8,623 nt of DNA, from assembly GCA_947259865.1 (NCBI GenBank), contig CAMYNZ010000149.1, positions 1 to 8,623 on the forward strand, read 5' to 3'. Positions 1 through 6,929 of this stretch are shown here, piece after piece. Source of the stretch: an uncultured Desulfobacterales bacterium. Lineage in GTDB: Bacteria > Desulfobacterota > Desulfobacteria > Desulfobacterales > G020354645. The notes under the pieces were generated by a model, which had not been told where the DNA came from, made no database searches, and saw nothing but the letters and a program-made list of their open reading frames with translations. Each line of letters opens with the position of its first letter. Position 1 is the first letter of the stretch. The translations under genes were made by a program, and so were the position numbers.

Positions 1-620
1 AGTCCCGCGGCCGCCCAGGGACCTGAAGGATGGTAATCATAGACGGCCTGAAATTTACCAATACAGGCCAGCCAGTTTTCTCTGTATTTCTGTTTGGCAG
101 GTCTTTTCTTAAGTTTAACGTAACAGGCCTCGGCCTGATGGAACTTGTTTTTGGCCGCTGCTGATTTTCTTTTATTGTTGCCAGGATTTTTTTTGACCAA
201 TTTGCGATCGGACTGTTTCGGGTGGGAAAGCCGGTTGATGGCATCCTCTGCTTTGCTGCGATATCCGCTTTTGGGAAATCGCTTCAGGATACGCTCGAAA
301 TTATCAAGCGCCTCTTTTTTATCCAGGGGATTGGCAGAGAATCTATACAGATTTTGATAAAGGGTTCCCGTCATATATAGACCGGCAGCGGCCCAGGGTC
401 CGGCGGGATCCTGTTTGTAAACCGCTTGAAACTTATCGATACAGGTGAGCCAATTGTCCCGATATTTCTGTTTGGCGGGGTTTTTGTTAAGCGCGTTATA
501 GCTGGCCTCTGCCTGAAAATAAAGATCTTTGGCTGATTCGGCAGCGGAAGGGGTTACACCCAACAACGCAATGGTGCTGCAGGTTAGCAATGCGGCGATA
601 CATAATTTTACATTTAACAT
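1..620 (-). CDS. Secreted repeat protein, probably the N-terminal part of an N-acetylmuramoyl-L-alanine amidase (partial)
   Basis: The frame opens with ATG at 620 and stays open for 206 codons to the window edge, so the C-terminus is missing. Residues 1-27 look like a Sec signal peptide: a hydrophobic core around LLTCSTIALL and likely cleavage after PSAA. The mature part contains two copies of a 45-residue unit (36-80 and 162-206), 33 of 45 identical, each with PAKQKYR, NWL.C, KFQAVY and GPWAAAG. A TPR-like helical stretch (about 104-133) and a Lys-rich linker separate them. From memory, such units precede an amidase_3 peptidoglycan hydrolase domain in Desulfobacterales, so a periplasmic cell-wall role is likely, but no catalytic domain is visible here. 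The start lies 3 bp after the mutS stop with no good ribosome binding site close by, which suggests translational coupling. Coding is well supported; the amidase assignment is inference. Confidence 0.72.
   Translation of the reverse strand, partial: MLNVKLCIAALLTCSTIALLGVTPSAAESAKDLYFQAEASYNALNKNPAKQKYRDNWLTCIDKFQAVYKQDPAGPWAAAGLYMTGTLYQNLYRFSANPLDKKEALDNFERILKRFPKSGYRSKAEDAINRLSHPKQSDRKLVKKNPGNNKRKSAAAKNKFHQAEACYVKLKKRPAKQKYRENWLACIGKFQAVYDYHPSGPWAAAG
3..137 (-). repeat. Second copy of the 45-residue internal repeat
   Basis: This stretch encodes residues 162-206 of the partial secreted protein and repeats residues 36-80 at 33 of 45 positions. Conserved blocks are QAEA.Y, PAKQKYR, NWL.C, KFQAVY and GPWAAAG. 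The repeat ends almost at the window edge, so further copies may lie beyond it. Confidence 0.85.
381..515 (-). repeat. First copy of the 45-residue internal repeat
   Basis: This stretch encodes residues 36-80, just after the predicted signal peptide. It matches the copy at 3-137 without gaps. The two copies have diverged in the solvent-type positions (S/C, N/V, A/K, D/H) while the aromatic and glycine positions are kept, which points to an old, selected duplication. Confidence 0.85.
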
Positions 621-623
621 AAT

Positions 624-3251
624 TTAACGGGTGTTATTTTTTATAATCTCCTGTAGGTGGTCCAAATAGTTCAATGCGTCCAGTGGTGTCATTTTGGATA
701 TATCGAGCCGGTTCAATTCTGCCGCAATTACATCATCGGATTTTCGAAATAGTTTAAGCTGTTGTTCACCCGGCTTCGATTCTGCCTCACCTCGGGTAAT
801 GACAGGTGAACCGTCGGGATCATGGCCGCCTTGCTCAATGTTGGAAAGTATCTTTTTGGCCCGTTTTAGGACGCTGCCGGGAACACCGGCCAGACGGGCA
901 ACCTGTATGCCATAGCTCCGGTTGGTGCCGCCTTCCACCAGCTTTCTTAAGAAAATGATTTCGTCATTCCATTCTTTAACCGCTATATTGTAATTCTTTA
1001 CACGCGGTTTGGTCAACGCCATATCCGTTAATTCATGATAATGGGTGGCAAAAAGTGTTTTCACGCCGCAACCATGTGCGTCGTGAAGATATTCTGCGAC
1101 GGCCCAGGCGATACTAAGACCGTCAAAGGTGCTGGTACCCCGGCCGATTTCGTCCATAATCACCAGACTTTGGGCCGTGGAGTTGTTTAGGATATTGGCG
1201 GTTTCCTGCATTTCCACCATAAAGGTGCTCTGGCCCTGGGAAAGGTTGTCCAGCGCACCGACCCGGGTGAATATCCTATCGGTCGTGCAGATCGACGCAG
1301 ATTTCGCAGGGACAAAACAGCCCATGTGGGTCATAAGAACCAGCAGCGCTACCTGGCGCAGCACGGTTGATTTGCCTGCCATGTTGGGACCCGTGATGAT
1401 AAGTATTTGATGCTGCGTGTTATCTACCACCACGCTGTTGGGTACAAACCGCTCAGCAGTAATCATCTTCTCAACCACCGGATGACGCCCCTCTTCTATA
1501 TGGATGTAGCCTTCGGCGTTGAGTACCGGTCGACAATAACCACTGAGATCGGCAATTTCAGCAAAATTCAGCAGACAATCCAGACGGGCGATGAATCCGG
1601 CAACCCGCTGAATGTCGGCATTGTTTTTTTCCACCTCTTTTCTGATGCTGTTAAAGATTTCATACTCCAGTGTTGCCCGATGCTCCTCGGCCTCCAGAAC
1701 TTTTGATTCAAATGTCTTTAATTCATCGGTGATATACCTTTCGGCGTTGACCAGGGTTTGTTTTCGAACATAATGTGCGGGGACGTCCTCGGATCGGGAT
1801 TTGGGCACTTCGATGTAATATCCGAATATCTTATTATAGCGTACTTTTAACGAATTTACACCAATTGCTTGCCGCTCTTGAATTTCCAGCCTGGCCAGCC
1901 ATCCTTTTCCATCACGACTGATGCCGACCAACTCGTCCAATTGTGAATGATAACCGGTCTTTATAAGCCTGCCTTCATGAATCGTCGGGGGCGCATCTTC
2001 ACGGATGGCCTTTTCAATGAGGTCAGCCAGGTCCTTTAGATCGTCCGGACTATCCGGCCAATTAAAATGGGCTGACTGCAACGCGGTCAGATGGTCCCTG
2101 ATGACCGGCAGGGCGAGCAGAGAACACTTCAGAGCGATAAGATCCCGAGCATTGCAGTGCCCCATGGTGATCTTGCTACCCAGTCGTTCAAGGTCGTATA
2201 CTGATTTCAATTCATCCCGGACACTCCGGCGAAGATGCATGTTGTCCTTTATTTCCTGGACGGCATCCAGCCGGGCGTTGATTTTCTGAATATCGATGTG
2301 CGGGTAGCGCAGCCACTTTTTTAGCAGCCTGCCGCCCATAGCAGTGACGGTTCGATCGAGGATTCCAAGCAGGGTTCCCTGACGTGAGCCTGTTTGTATA
2401 TTTTTCATTATTTCAAGGTTGCGACAGCTCAGATCGTCTATAACCAGAAAGTTGTTTAATGAATAGGATTCGATGGCGTTAATATGCTTTATTTCTTGCT
2501 TTTGGGTTTGCCTGACGTAGCCCAACAGGGCGCCGGCAGCACGTACACCGGTCCGCAGATGTTCACAGCCGAATCCTTCTAAAGAAAGGGTGTTAAACTG
2601 TTGAATCAGTCTTTTGCGCCCCCGGTGGTAATCAAAAGCATTTTCTTCCATAAAAGAAATGGCTTTACCGGCAATGGCCCGGATAACCGCTGAAAAAAGC
2701 GGCGCATCCCTGGTGGATTGCGGTAAAAGGATTTCGCTGGGCCCAATGCGCAAAATTTCATCGGTGATCTGGTCCAGGTCAGTTGATTCCGTAAGCCGGA
2801 ATGCTCCCGTAGATATGTCAAGGCAGGCTATACCAAAAGTGTCATCCTGATGGGCCAGGGCCAGGACATAATTATTGACGCTGGCCGTTAAAAATTCATT
2901 TTCGACTATCATGCCCGGCGTTATGACACGCACAACTTCCCGCTTGACCAATCCCTTTGCCTTGGAAGGATCTTCAACCTGATCACAAATGGCGACTTTG
3001 TGGCCCTTGTTTATCAATCGGGCAATATATCCCTGGGCGGCCTTATGGGGCACACCGCACATGGGTACCGGGGTTTCTTCTTTTTTGTTTCGGGAGGTTA
3101 GGGTTATTTCCAGCAACCGCGATGCTTTTTCAGCATCTTCAAAAAACATTTCATAGAAATCCCCCATACGATAAAACAGGATGGTATCCGGGTACTGTTG
3201 TTTGATGCTCAGATATTGCTTGATCATAGGGGTCGTTTTGGGCGGGTTCAT
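624..3251 (-). CDS. mutS: DNA mismatch repair protein MutS
   Basis: An 875-residue MutS1 protein of full family length. It binds mispaired or looped bases in DNA and, with MutL, starts mismatch repair in the cytoplasm. The mismatch-reading motif GDFYEMF is at residues 30-36 (F32 and E34 match the Phe-X-Glu wedge). Connector, lever and clamp domains fill about 125-560. The ABC-type ATPase has Walker A GPNMAGKST (621-629), signature loop SQGQSTFMVEM (671-681), Walker B LVIMDE (696-701) and the switch histidine in ATHYHE (735-740). Near the end, QLKLF (831-835) fits a sliding-clamp binding motif, followed by a helical tetramerisation-type tail. An in-frame TAG sits one codon before the ATG at 3251, so the start is this ATG or Met9. 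No clear Shine-Dalgarno precedes either. The gene lies after a LapA-like gene and 3 bp before a secreted-protein gene. Confidence 0.98.
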   Translation of the reverse strand: MNPPKTTPMIKQYLSIKQQYPDTILFYRMGDFYEMFFEDAEKASRLLEITLTSRNKKEETPVPMCGVPHKAAQGYIARLINKGHKVAICDQVEDPSKAKGLVKREVVRVITPGMIVENEFLTASVNNYVLALAHQDDTFGIACLDISTGAFRLTESTDLDQITDEILRIGPSEILLPQSTRDAPLFSAVIRAIAGKAISFMEENAFDYHRGRKRLIQQFNTLSLEGFGCEHLRTGVRAAGALLGYVRQTQKQEIKHINAIESYSLNNFLVIDDLSCRNLEIMKNIQTGSRQGTLLGILDRTVTAMGGRLLKKWLRYPHIDIQKINARLDAVQEIKDNMHLRRSVRDELKSVYDLERLGSKITMGHCNARDLIALKCSLLALPVIRDHLTALQSAHFNWPDSPDDLKDLADLIEKAIREDAPPTIHEGRLIKTGYHSQLDELVGISRDGKGWLARLEIQERQAIGVNSLKVRYNKIFGYYIEVPKSRSEDVPAHYVRKQTLVNAERYITDELKTFESKVLEAEEHRATLEYEIFNSIRKEVEKNNADIQRVAGFIARLDCLLNFAEIADLSGYCRPVLNAEGYIHIEEGRHPVVEKMITAERFVPNSVVVDNTQHQILIITGPNMAGKSTVLRQVALLVLMTHMGCFVPAKSASICTTDRIFTRVGALDNLSQGQSTFMVEMQETANILNNSTAQSLVIMDEIGRGTSTFDGLSIAWAVAEYLHDAHGCGVKTLFATHYHELTDMALTKPRVKNYNIAVKEWNDEIIFLRKLVEGGTNRSYGIQVARLAGVPGSVLKRAKKILSNIEQGGHDPDGSPVITRGEAESKPGEQQLKLFRKSDDVIAAELNRLDISKMTPLDALNYLDHLQEIIKNNTR

Positions 3252-3254
3252 GCG

Positions 3255-3302
3255 CTAATTCTTGTTGGATGGTTGACGGGCGTGTTGGAATTGATGGTGC
3301 AC
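3255..3302 (-). other. Possible 15-codon upstream reading frame before mutS
   Basis: A GTG at 3302 is preceded by AAGGA at short spacing and opens a 15-codon frame that stops with TAG at 3255-3257, one codon before the mutS ATG and in the same frame. It could pass ribosomes to mutS, which lacks its own ribosome binding site. The peptide has no recognisable features, and a frame this short arises easily by chance. Confidence 0.2.
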
Positions 3303-3320
3303 GGTTCCTTGTATTGGAGT

Positions 3321-3719
3321 TTATCGTTGCTGGTCCCGGGCTTCGGTTGGCTCTTGAGGTTCAGCAGTCATCACGACAGTTTTTGTATCAATATCAGAAG
3401 CTTGGCTTCTCAGAGTTTCGAGTTCTTTTTGGAGAGCCGCAATTTCATCCTGGTGGGAGTTCTTATTTGCGTTTAACGTTTTAATCTTCTTTTTGAATTT
3501 TAACCGATCCAGTAAAACAAAATAAGACCCCAGAAGCAGCCCTGCGATAAAGCAGATAAAAAAGAGGGCCAGATTGTAAATTTCGGGCATTCGATAATCG
3601 GCAACCAGGAGGTTAATTCTGAGAATTTGCTTTCCCAGAAAAAATGGATGATTTTGATATATAATTAAAAAAATAAATCCCAGAAAAGCTGCCCAGAGAG
3701 CTATCTTCAACTTTTTCAT
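3321..3719 (-). CDS. Small LapA-like (DUF1049-type) membrane protein
   Basis: A 132-residue protein with two hydrophobic helices (about 4-22 and 48-69) joined by a short loop, then a charged, predicted coiled-coil tail (about 75-107) and a loose C-terminus. This resembles LapA/DUF1049 proteins: inner-membrane proteins with the helical tail in the cytoplasm. In E. coli LapA acts with LapB in control of lipopolysaccharide assembly, but such a role is not shown here. The frame can be extended to a TTG at 3731, but the ATG at 3719 has GGAG six bases ahead, and that TTG overlaps the ribosome binding site, so the ATG is preferred. The gene lies 55 bp after the UPF0280 gene and 69 bp before mutS, probably in one transcript. 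The family call rests on architecture more than on diagnostic residues. Confidence 0.75.
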   Translation of the reverse strand: MKKLKIALWAAFLGFIFLIIYQNHPFFLGKQILRINLLVADYRMPEIYNLALFFICFIAGLLLGSYFVLLDRLKFKKKIKTLNANKNSHQDEIAALQKELETLRSQASDIDTKTVVMTAEPQEPTEARDQQR

Positions 3720-3725
3720 GCGTTT

Positions 3726-3729
3726 CTCC
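3726..3729 (-). promoter_or_regulatory. Ribosome binding site fixing the start of the LapA-like gene
   Basis: GGAG lies six bases before the ATG at 3717-3719. It decides the start in favour of this ATG over the in-frame TTG at 3729-3731, which overlaps the motif itself. Confidence 0.7.
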
Positions 3730-3774
3730 AATTAGCTATAATTTTATAGAAATTACTCTTTCATTCTAAAAAAC

Positions 3775-4524
3775 TCAACCTTTTTTTATATTAAGCGGCA
3801 CCACCTTTAAATCACCCCAAATACCGATTTCATCATCCACAATGACGACGAGTCCGGCGGCACCGTCGATTGTCTTACCGAAATCAATGGCTTTACGAAT
3901 GTCTGATTTGGAGTGCACCCGGTTGGCGGTGGCGGTGGCGGCAGCATCGGCAAGCGGACATGAGCTTGAGACGACGCATACTGCATGTGCGCTGCCCAGG
4001 CTCAAGGAATGGCCGATTTTTCCGGAAGACGTACATACCGAGATTGGTTTTTTGTCACCATCGATTTGTAAACCGATGCGCAGACTTAAGGGTGATTCTC
4101 CGGCGTAAATTCCTACCGTAATCGGTTCATTGGTTTTTATAAACACATCTCCCCCATTTTCAACCACGATTTCATCGGAGAGAGCTAGCAAATCTTGGCC
4201 CACATATTCTGATAGTGCACCGGCCACAGACGCCATCGGCCCGACACCGGCCCGGGCACCGGCCCGGGCCATGTCCTTAATGATCTTGGGGGCAGGTCCG
4301 TTTACGTGCCAGGGCTTTAGCGTTTTTCCAAACCCGGGATGTTCTTTAATATACGCTTCGATATACCCCCGGTATTGCAGAACAACATCTGTGGCAGCGT
4401 TTTTGAGATCTGTATCGGCCCGGACAAAAAGATCGGTTTCCTTGACGGTTACTCGAAAGCTTTCCAGGCTGGGGCCGTGAATCAGATTTCTGTAAAATCG
4501 ATTATGTTGGGTGGCAGACGGCAT
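3775..4524 (-). CDS. UPF0280 family protein (ApbE superfamily)
   Basis: A 249-residue protein recognised as COG2122/UPF0280, a family of unknown function related to the flavin transferase ApbE. Visible family blocks, numbered from the ATG at 4524, are RFYRNL near the start, VGPMASVAGALSEYVG (93-108), VENGGD (121-126), CTSSGKIGHSLSLG (164-177) and SCPLADAAATATAN (188-201). The last block parallels the conserved ADA.(S/T)TA segment of ApbE. There is no signal peptide, so it is probably cytoplasmic, unlike the usual exported ApbE. Whether it transfers FMN cannot be told from sequence. The frame can be extended to a TTG at 4566, but the ATG has AGGA nine bases upstream and puts the conserved FYRN motif close to the N-terminus, as in relatives I recall. 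It is followed after 55 bp by the LapA-like gene and preceded by a repeat-rich gap. Confidence 0.88.
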   Translation of the reverse strand: MPSATQHNRFYRNLIHGPSLESFRVTVKETDLFVRADTDLKNAATDVVLQYRGYIEAYIKEHPGFGKTLKPWHVNGPAPKIIKDMARAGARAGVGPMASVAGALSEYVGQDLLALSDEIVVENGGDVFIKTNEPITVGIYAGESPLSLRIGLQIDGDKKPISVCTSSGKIGHSLSLGSAHAVCVVSSSCPLADAAATATANRVHSKSDIRKAIDFGKTIDGAAGLVVIVDDEIGIWGDLKVVPLNIKKG

Positions 4525-4601
4525 TGATCGATGTCCTGTATCAACGAGGTGACTTAATAATTGCAAAAGAGTTAATCCGCTGTTTTAACGAGGCGCTCAT
4601 A

Positions 4602-4662
4602 GTTGATAAGTTGATAAGCCCATAAGGAAGAGCTCATGGTTGGTAAGCTGGTAAGTTGGTAA
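4602..4662. repeat. Cluster of 8-nt tandem repeats GTTGRTAA
   Basis: Two tandem GTTGATAA units (4602-4609, 4610-4617) are followed 21 bp later by three tandem units GTTGGTAA, GCTGGTAA, GTTGGTAA (4639-4646, 4647-4654, 4655-4662). The cluster fills much of the 219-bp gap between the dNTPase and UPF0280 genes. Apart from the cluster and the inverted repeat, I see no gene in this gap. The repeats could be simple-sequence slippage, or a repeat element found elsewhere in the genome. Confidence 0.7.
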
Positions 4663-4718
4663 GTCAAATCGGATTTTTTCCTCTTTTTTTTGCTTAACAG
4701 CTCAACAACTTACAAGCT
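4646..4718. repeat. Imperfect inverted repeat overlapping the GTTGRTAA cluster
   Basis: The right end of the repeat cluster (4646-4663) is roughly complementary to 4701-4718, with GTAAGTTG against CAACTTAC as the perfect core and several mismatches outside it. The arms are about 18 nt with a 37-nt pyrimidine-rich spacer. It could form a hairpin in RNA from either strand, but it has neither the tight loop nor the GC-rich stem of a typical terminator. Confidence 0.4.
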
Positions 4719-4785
4719 CATTGGCGTATTAGGCAATATTAGGAGTTATATAGGTTTTACAAAAATATTTAATATAATCGGCGAG

Positions 4786-5961
4786 TTAGAGCGGCCTGGG
4801 CCGCATATCCTCCGGGCATTGCCGCAGAAAATACTGATCCGTCATTCCGGCTATAAAATCCCGCACAATCTCCTCGTTGCTGTGCTTCTGAACATAGTCC
4901 TGGGAAATGTCTGTAAGAAAACGGGTAAAAATCACGGATGTGTGCTGTTTGCGTTCTATGTCCTCTAGATATCTTTCAAAAAGCAATTCAAAAAGCGACC
5001 GTATGGTTTTTAAGTGTTGTTTTATGTCCGGGTTTAAATAAATCCGCTCCAGATTAAACGCTTTTAGCTGCCTGAGTGCCTCAGATACCCCAGCGCTAAA
5101 GGCCACGTAAGTGTTTTGAAAACTATTTGCAATAATATCAGATACAAGATTAAAGACAATGGTACCATTTGTGTTGCCCAAACATCTAACGCTTTCTTTG
5201 GGGAGGTCGGATCGTTTAATAATGTTCAACCGTATGGCATCCTCTAAATCCCGGCCGATATAGCTAATGGTATCTGCCATTCTGACAACACATCCTTCCA
5301 GGGTCATAGGGATCAGTTTTGTTTCGGGATCGGTTTTTTTAACGGCAATTTCTTTCTCCAGGGTCTCAAATGTTTTCTCCCGCGACGGCTTGAGTTTTTG
5401 ATTGTGAATTTCACCGTCATGGCAGAGAATGCCATCCAGGGTTTGTAAACACAGATTCCAGCCTCGCCCTTTGCGTTCCACCAGATCCAGAAACTGTACA
5501 CTTTGGACATTGTGTTGAAAGTAACCGATTCCGTGCCTGAAGCAAAGCTCTGATAAAATTCTTTCACCATCATGACCGAATGGGGTATGCCCGATATCAT
5601 GTCCAAGGGCAATGGCTTCTATCAAATCCTCGTTTAAACCCAGGAAACGACCGATTGTGCGGGCAATTTTGGAAACCAGCTGAACATGCAGCACACGGTG
5701 GGTAATATGATCGTTCTTGATGAGATAAAACACCTGGGTCTTATCAATATACCTGGCATATGCGCTGGCGTGTAATATGCGATCGGTGTCGATTGAAAAA
5801 TTTTGGCGGTAACCGAATTCCACCTGTTGCTCGGGAATTCTGCGGATGCCATGGATGTCCATCGTGGCAATCGGAGATAAGATCTCATTTTGCCGTTGGT
5901 TCAGCGCCATTTTAATATGGTTGAGAACAGGATTCGTGGTATCATTCTTAGATTTCTTCAT
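4786..5961 (-). CDS. Deoxynucleoside triphosphate triphosphohydrolase (dGTPase-like, HD superfamily)
   Basis: A 391-residue protein of the Dgt/SAMHD1-type HD family, which splits dNTPs into deoxynucleosides and triphosphate and so tunes the dNTP pool. Numbered from the ATG at 5961, the family signatures are DRILHASAYARYIDKTQVF (60-78), the metal-binding histidine in VLHVQLV (His92), ALGHDIGHTPFGH (118-130, His121/Asp122), a further His in YFQHN (His150) and RMADTISYIGRDLEDA (227-242, Asp230). All four HD ligands are present, so it should be active; the preferred dNTP cannot be told. The frame extends to an ATG at 6027, but that would overlap the ligase gene by 80 nt. The ATG at 5961 overlaps it by 14 nt, suggesting translational coupling, although its nearest GGAG is rather far upstream. 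The gene is dgt-like, but identity with E. coli dgt is not claimed. Confidence 0.9.
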   Translation of the reverse strand: MKKSKNDTTNPVLNHIKMALNQRQNEILSPIATMDIHGIRRIPEQQVEFGYRQNFSIDTDRILHASAYARYIDKTQVFYLIKNDHITHRVLHVQLVSKIARTIGRFLGLNEDLIEAIALGHDIGHTPFGHDGERILSELCFRHGIGYFQHNVQSVQFLDLVERKGRGWNLCLQTLDGILCHDGEIHNQKLKPSREKTFETLEKEIAVKKTDPETKLIPMTLEGCVVRMADTISYIGRDLEDAIRLNIIKRSDLPKESVRCLGNTNGTIVFNLVSDIIANSFQNTYVAFSAGVSEALRQLKAFNLERIYLNPDIKQHLKTIRSLFELLFERYLEDIERKQHTSVIFTRFLTDISQDYVQKHSNEEIVRDFIAGMTDQYFLRQCPEDMRPRPL

Positions 5962-6742
5962 TTTCAATGAGCGTCTCCATGAGTTGGGTATAATCGATGC
6001 CGGCGGCTCTGAAGCCTTCTTTGCCATATTTCATGTTGGCCTCAAGCACATAATAATCGCCATTAGTTGGACAGATATCGATACCGACATCATCCCATTG
6101 GCAGCTGTGAGCCGTGTGCAGGGCCAGTTCAAGTGCTTTGGAAGGGACATCCTCCAGACAAACGGTACCGCCGACTGCCAGGTTGGTTCTGAATTCACCC
6201 GGCGCCGCAATACGCCAGTAAGCATGGGCGATTTTTTTTCCGATCACAACCACGCGTATATCACGGTCAGCAGGCAGGTAGGTTTGGATGTAGGCAGCAT
6301 CCGTTTTAGACAAATAATCAACCAGATGATCATTATCTTTGATGAGATACACGCCTCGACCCATGGCAGAGCCGCGGGGAATTTTTCCGATAAACGGAAA
6401 TCCAAAATGATCCGTAATCGAAGCCTTTTGACGCTTACCATAGAACACCCGTGTTTGGGGATGGGGAATATCAAGTAAGTCTAACAGGGCGGTTTGTTTG
6501 ATTTTGTCTTGAACACATTTATACGTGTGATAGCTGGGGAACGTTCTTTTACCCACGGCATCGAAAAGATCCGCATAAAAGGTGGTAGGGTAATAAATCG
6601 TTTCGGCATTCCGTATGGCGTCTGCTTCCCGGGGGCTGTAGTCATCAAAGTTGGGACGGACCCCGAGGGTCAGAACATTTTTGCAGTTTCGCAGGCGTGC
6701 TTCCAGGGCAATTACTTTTTTCTTAGATGTCTTGACTCGCAT
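5948..6742 (-). CDS. RimK-like ATP-grasp ligase
   Basis: A 264-residue protein with a short pre-ATP-grasp N-terminal part (about 1-75) and an ATP-grasp domain (about 76-262). Visible motifs are the nucleotide-binding loop GKIPRGSAMGRGV (119-131), the DRDIRVVVIG strand (159-168, basic residues facing substrate and phosphates in the family), RTNLAVGG (185-192) and the Mg-binding GIDI...YYVLEAN (220-236, with Asp222, Glu234 and Asn236). The family joins an amino acid, often glutamate, to a carboxylate using ATP; RimK itself adds glutamates to ribosomal protein S6. The protein is shorter than E. coli RimK (about 300 residues), so its substrate is unknown. It starts at an ATG at 6742 without a strong ribosome binding site. 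Its 3' end overlaps the dNTPase start by 14 nt. Two hairpins separate it from the gene upstream, so it may have its own promoter. Confidence 0.85.
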   Translation of the reverse strand: MRVKTSKKKVIALEARLRNCKNVLTLGVRPNFDDYSPREADAIRNAETIYYPTTFYADLFDAVGKRTFPSYHTYKCVQDKIKQTALLDLLDIPHPQTRVFYGKRQKASITDHFGFPFIGKIPRGSAMGRGVYLIKDNDHLVDYLSKTDAAYIQTYLPADRDIRVVVIGKKIAHAYWRIAAPGEFRTNLAVGGTVCLEDVPSKALELALHTAHSCQWDDVGIDICPTNGDYYVLEANMKYGKEGFRAAGIDYTQLMETLIENEEI

Positions 6743-6773
6743 TAAAGGCTACCCGAAAATTAAAATTTAAGAT

Positions 6774-6798
6774 TCTTCTCCACTTTAGTTGGAGAAGA
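6774..6798 (-). terminator. Hairpin, possible weak terminator after the Mut7-C gene
   Basis: A perfect 9-bp stem (TCTTCTCCA / TGGAGAAGA) closes a 7-nt loop. On the minus strand it is followed by a run rich in T (TTAAATTTTAATTTT) with interrupting A bases. That fits a moderate intrinsic terminator or an RNA-stabilising hairpin between the Mut7-C gene and the ligase gene. The stem is perfect, but the U-tract is not clean. Confidence 0.45.
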
Positions 6799-6835
6799 GG
6801 GTCCAAGCCCGCCACAGAGAAGGCGGGCTTGACCC
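6799..6835. repeat. Strong GC-rich hairpin abutting the previous one
   Basis: GGGTCCAAGCCCGCC (6799-6813) pairs with GGCGGGCTTGACCC (6822-6835) over 14 bp with a single bulged C, around an 8-nt loop. No U-tract follows directly on either strand. It begins at the base right after the neighbouring stem-loop, so the two could stack. It may be a REP-like palindrome, part of a composite terminator, or a transcript-end protector. Confidence 0.7.
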
Positions 6836-6929
6836 CTTGTACCCTCTGGGATCACACCTGCTCAATTGAAGATAACAGTTCACTCTGGTGTAATTAACTG
6901 CAACGAATCCAGGCATGATTCTGATTTGA

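Noticed and set aside
145..357. Plus-strand open frame of 70 codons
   Set aside because: It lies antisense to the secreted repeat protein, whose signal peptide and internal duplication show that the minus strand is coding.
3743..3756. AT-rich inverted repeat between the UPF0280 and LapA-like genes as an operator or promoter
   Set aside because: The arms are only six A/T-rich pairs with a 2-base centre, no convincing -35 box is placed before it, and chance is likely in such AT-rich DNA.
4791..4804. Short GC-rich palindrome (GCGGCC / GGCCGC) at the end of the dNTPase gene as a terminator
   Set aside because: It lies within the last codons, the loop is only 2-4 nt, and no U-tract follows directly.
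5962..6027. N-terminal extension of the dNTPase to the ATG at 6027
   Set aside because: It would overlap the ligase gene by 80 nt and adds a low-complexity stretch without family features; the ATG at 5961 gives the usual family length.
5846..6478. Plus-strand open frame of 210 codons across the ligase/dNTPase junction
   Set aside because: It is antisense to two genes with clear ATP-grasp and HD-family motifs, and its translation shows no domain I recognise.
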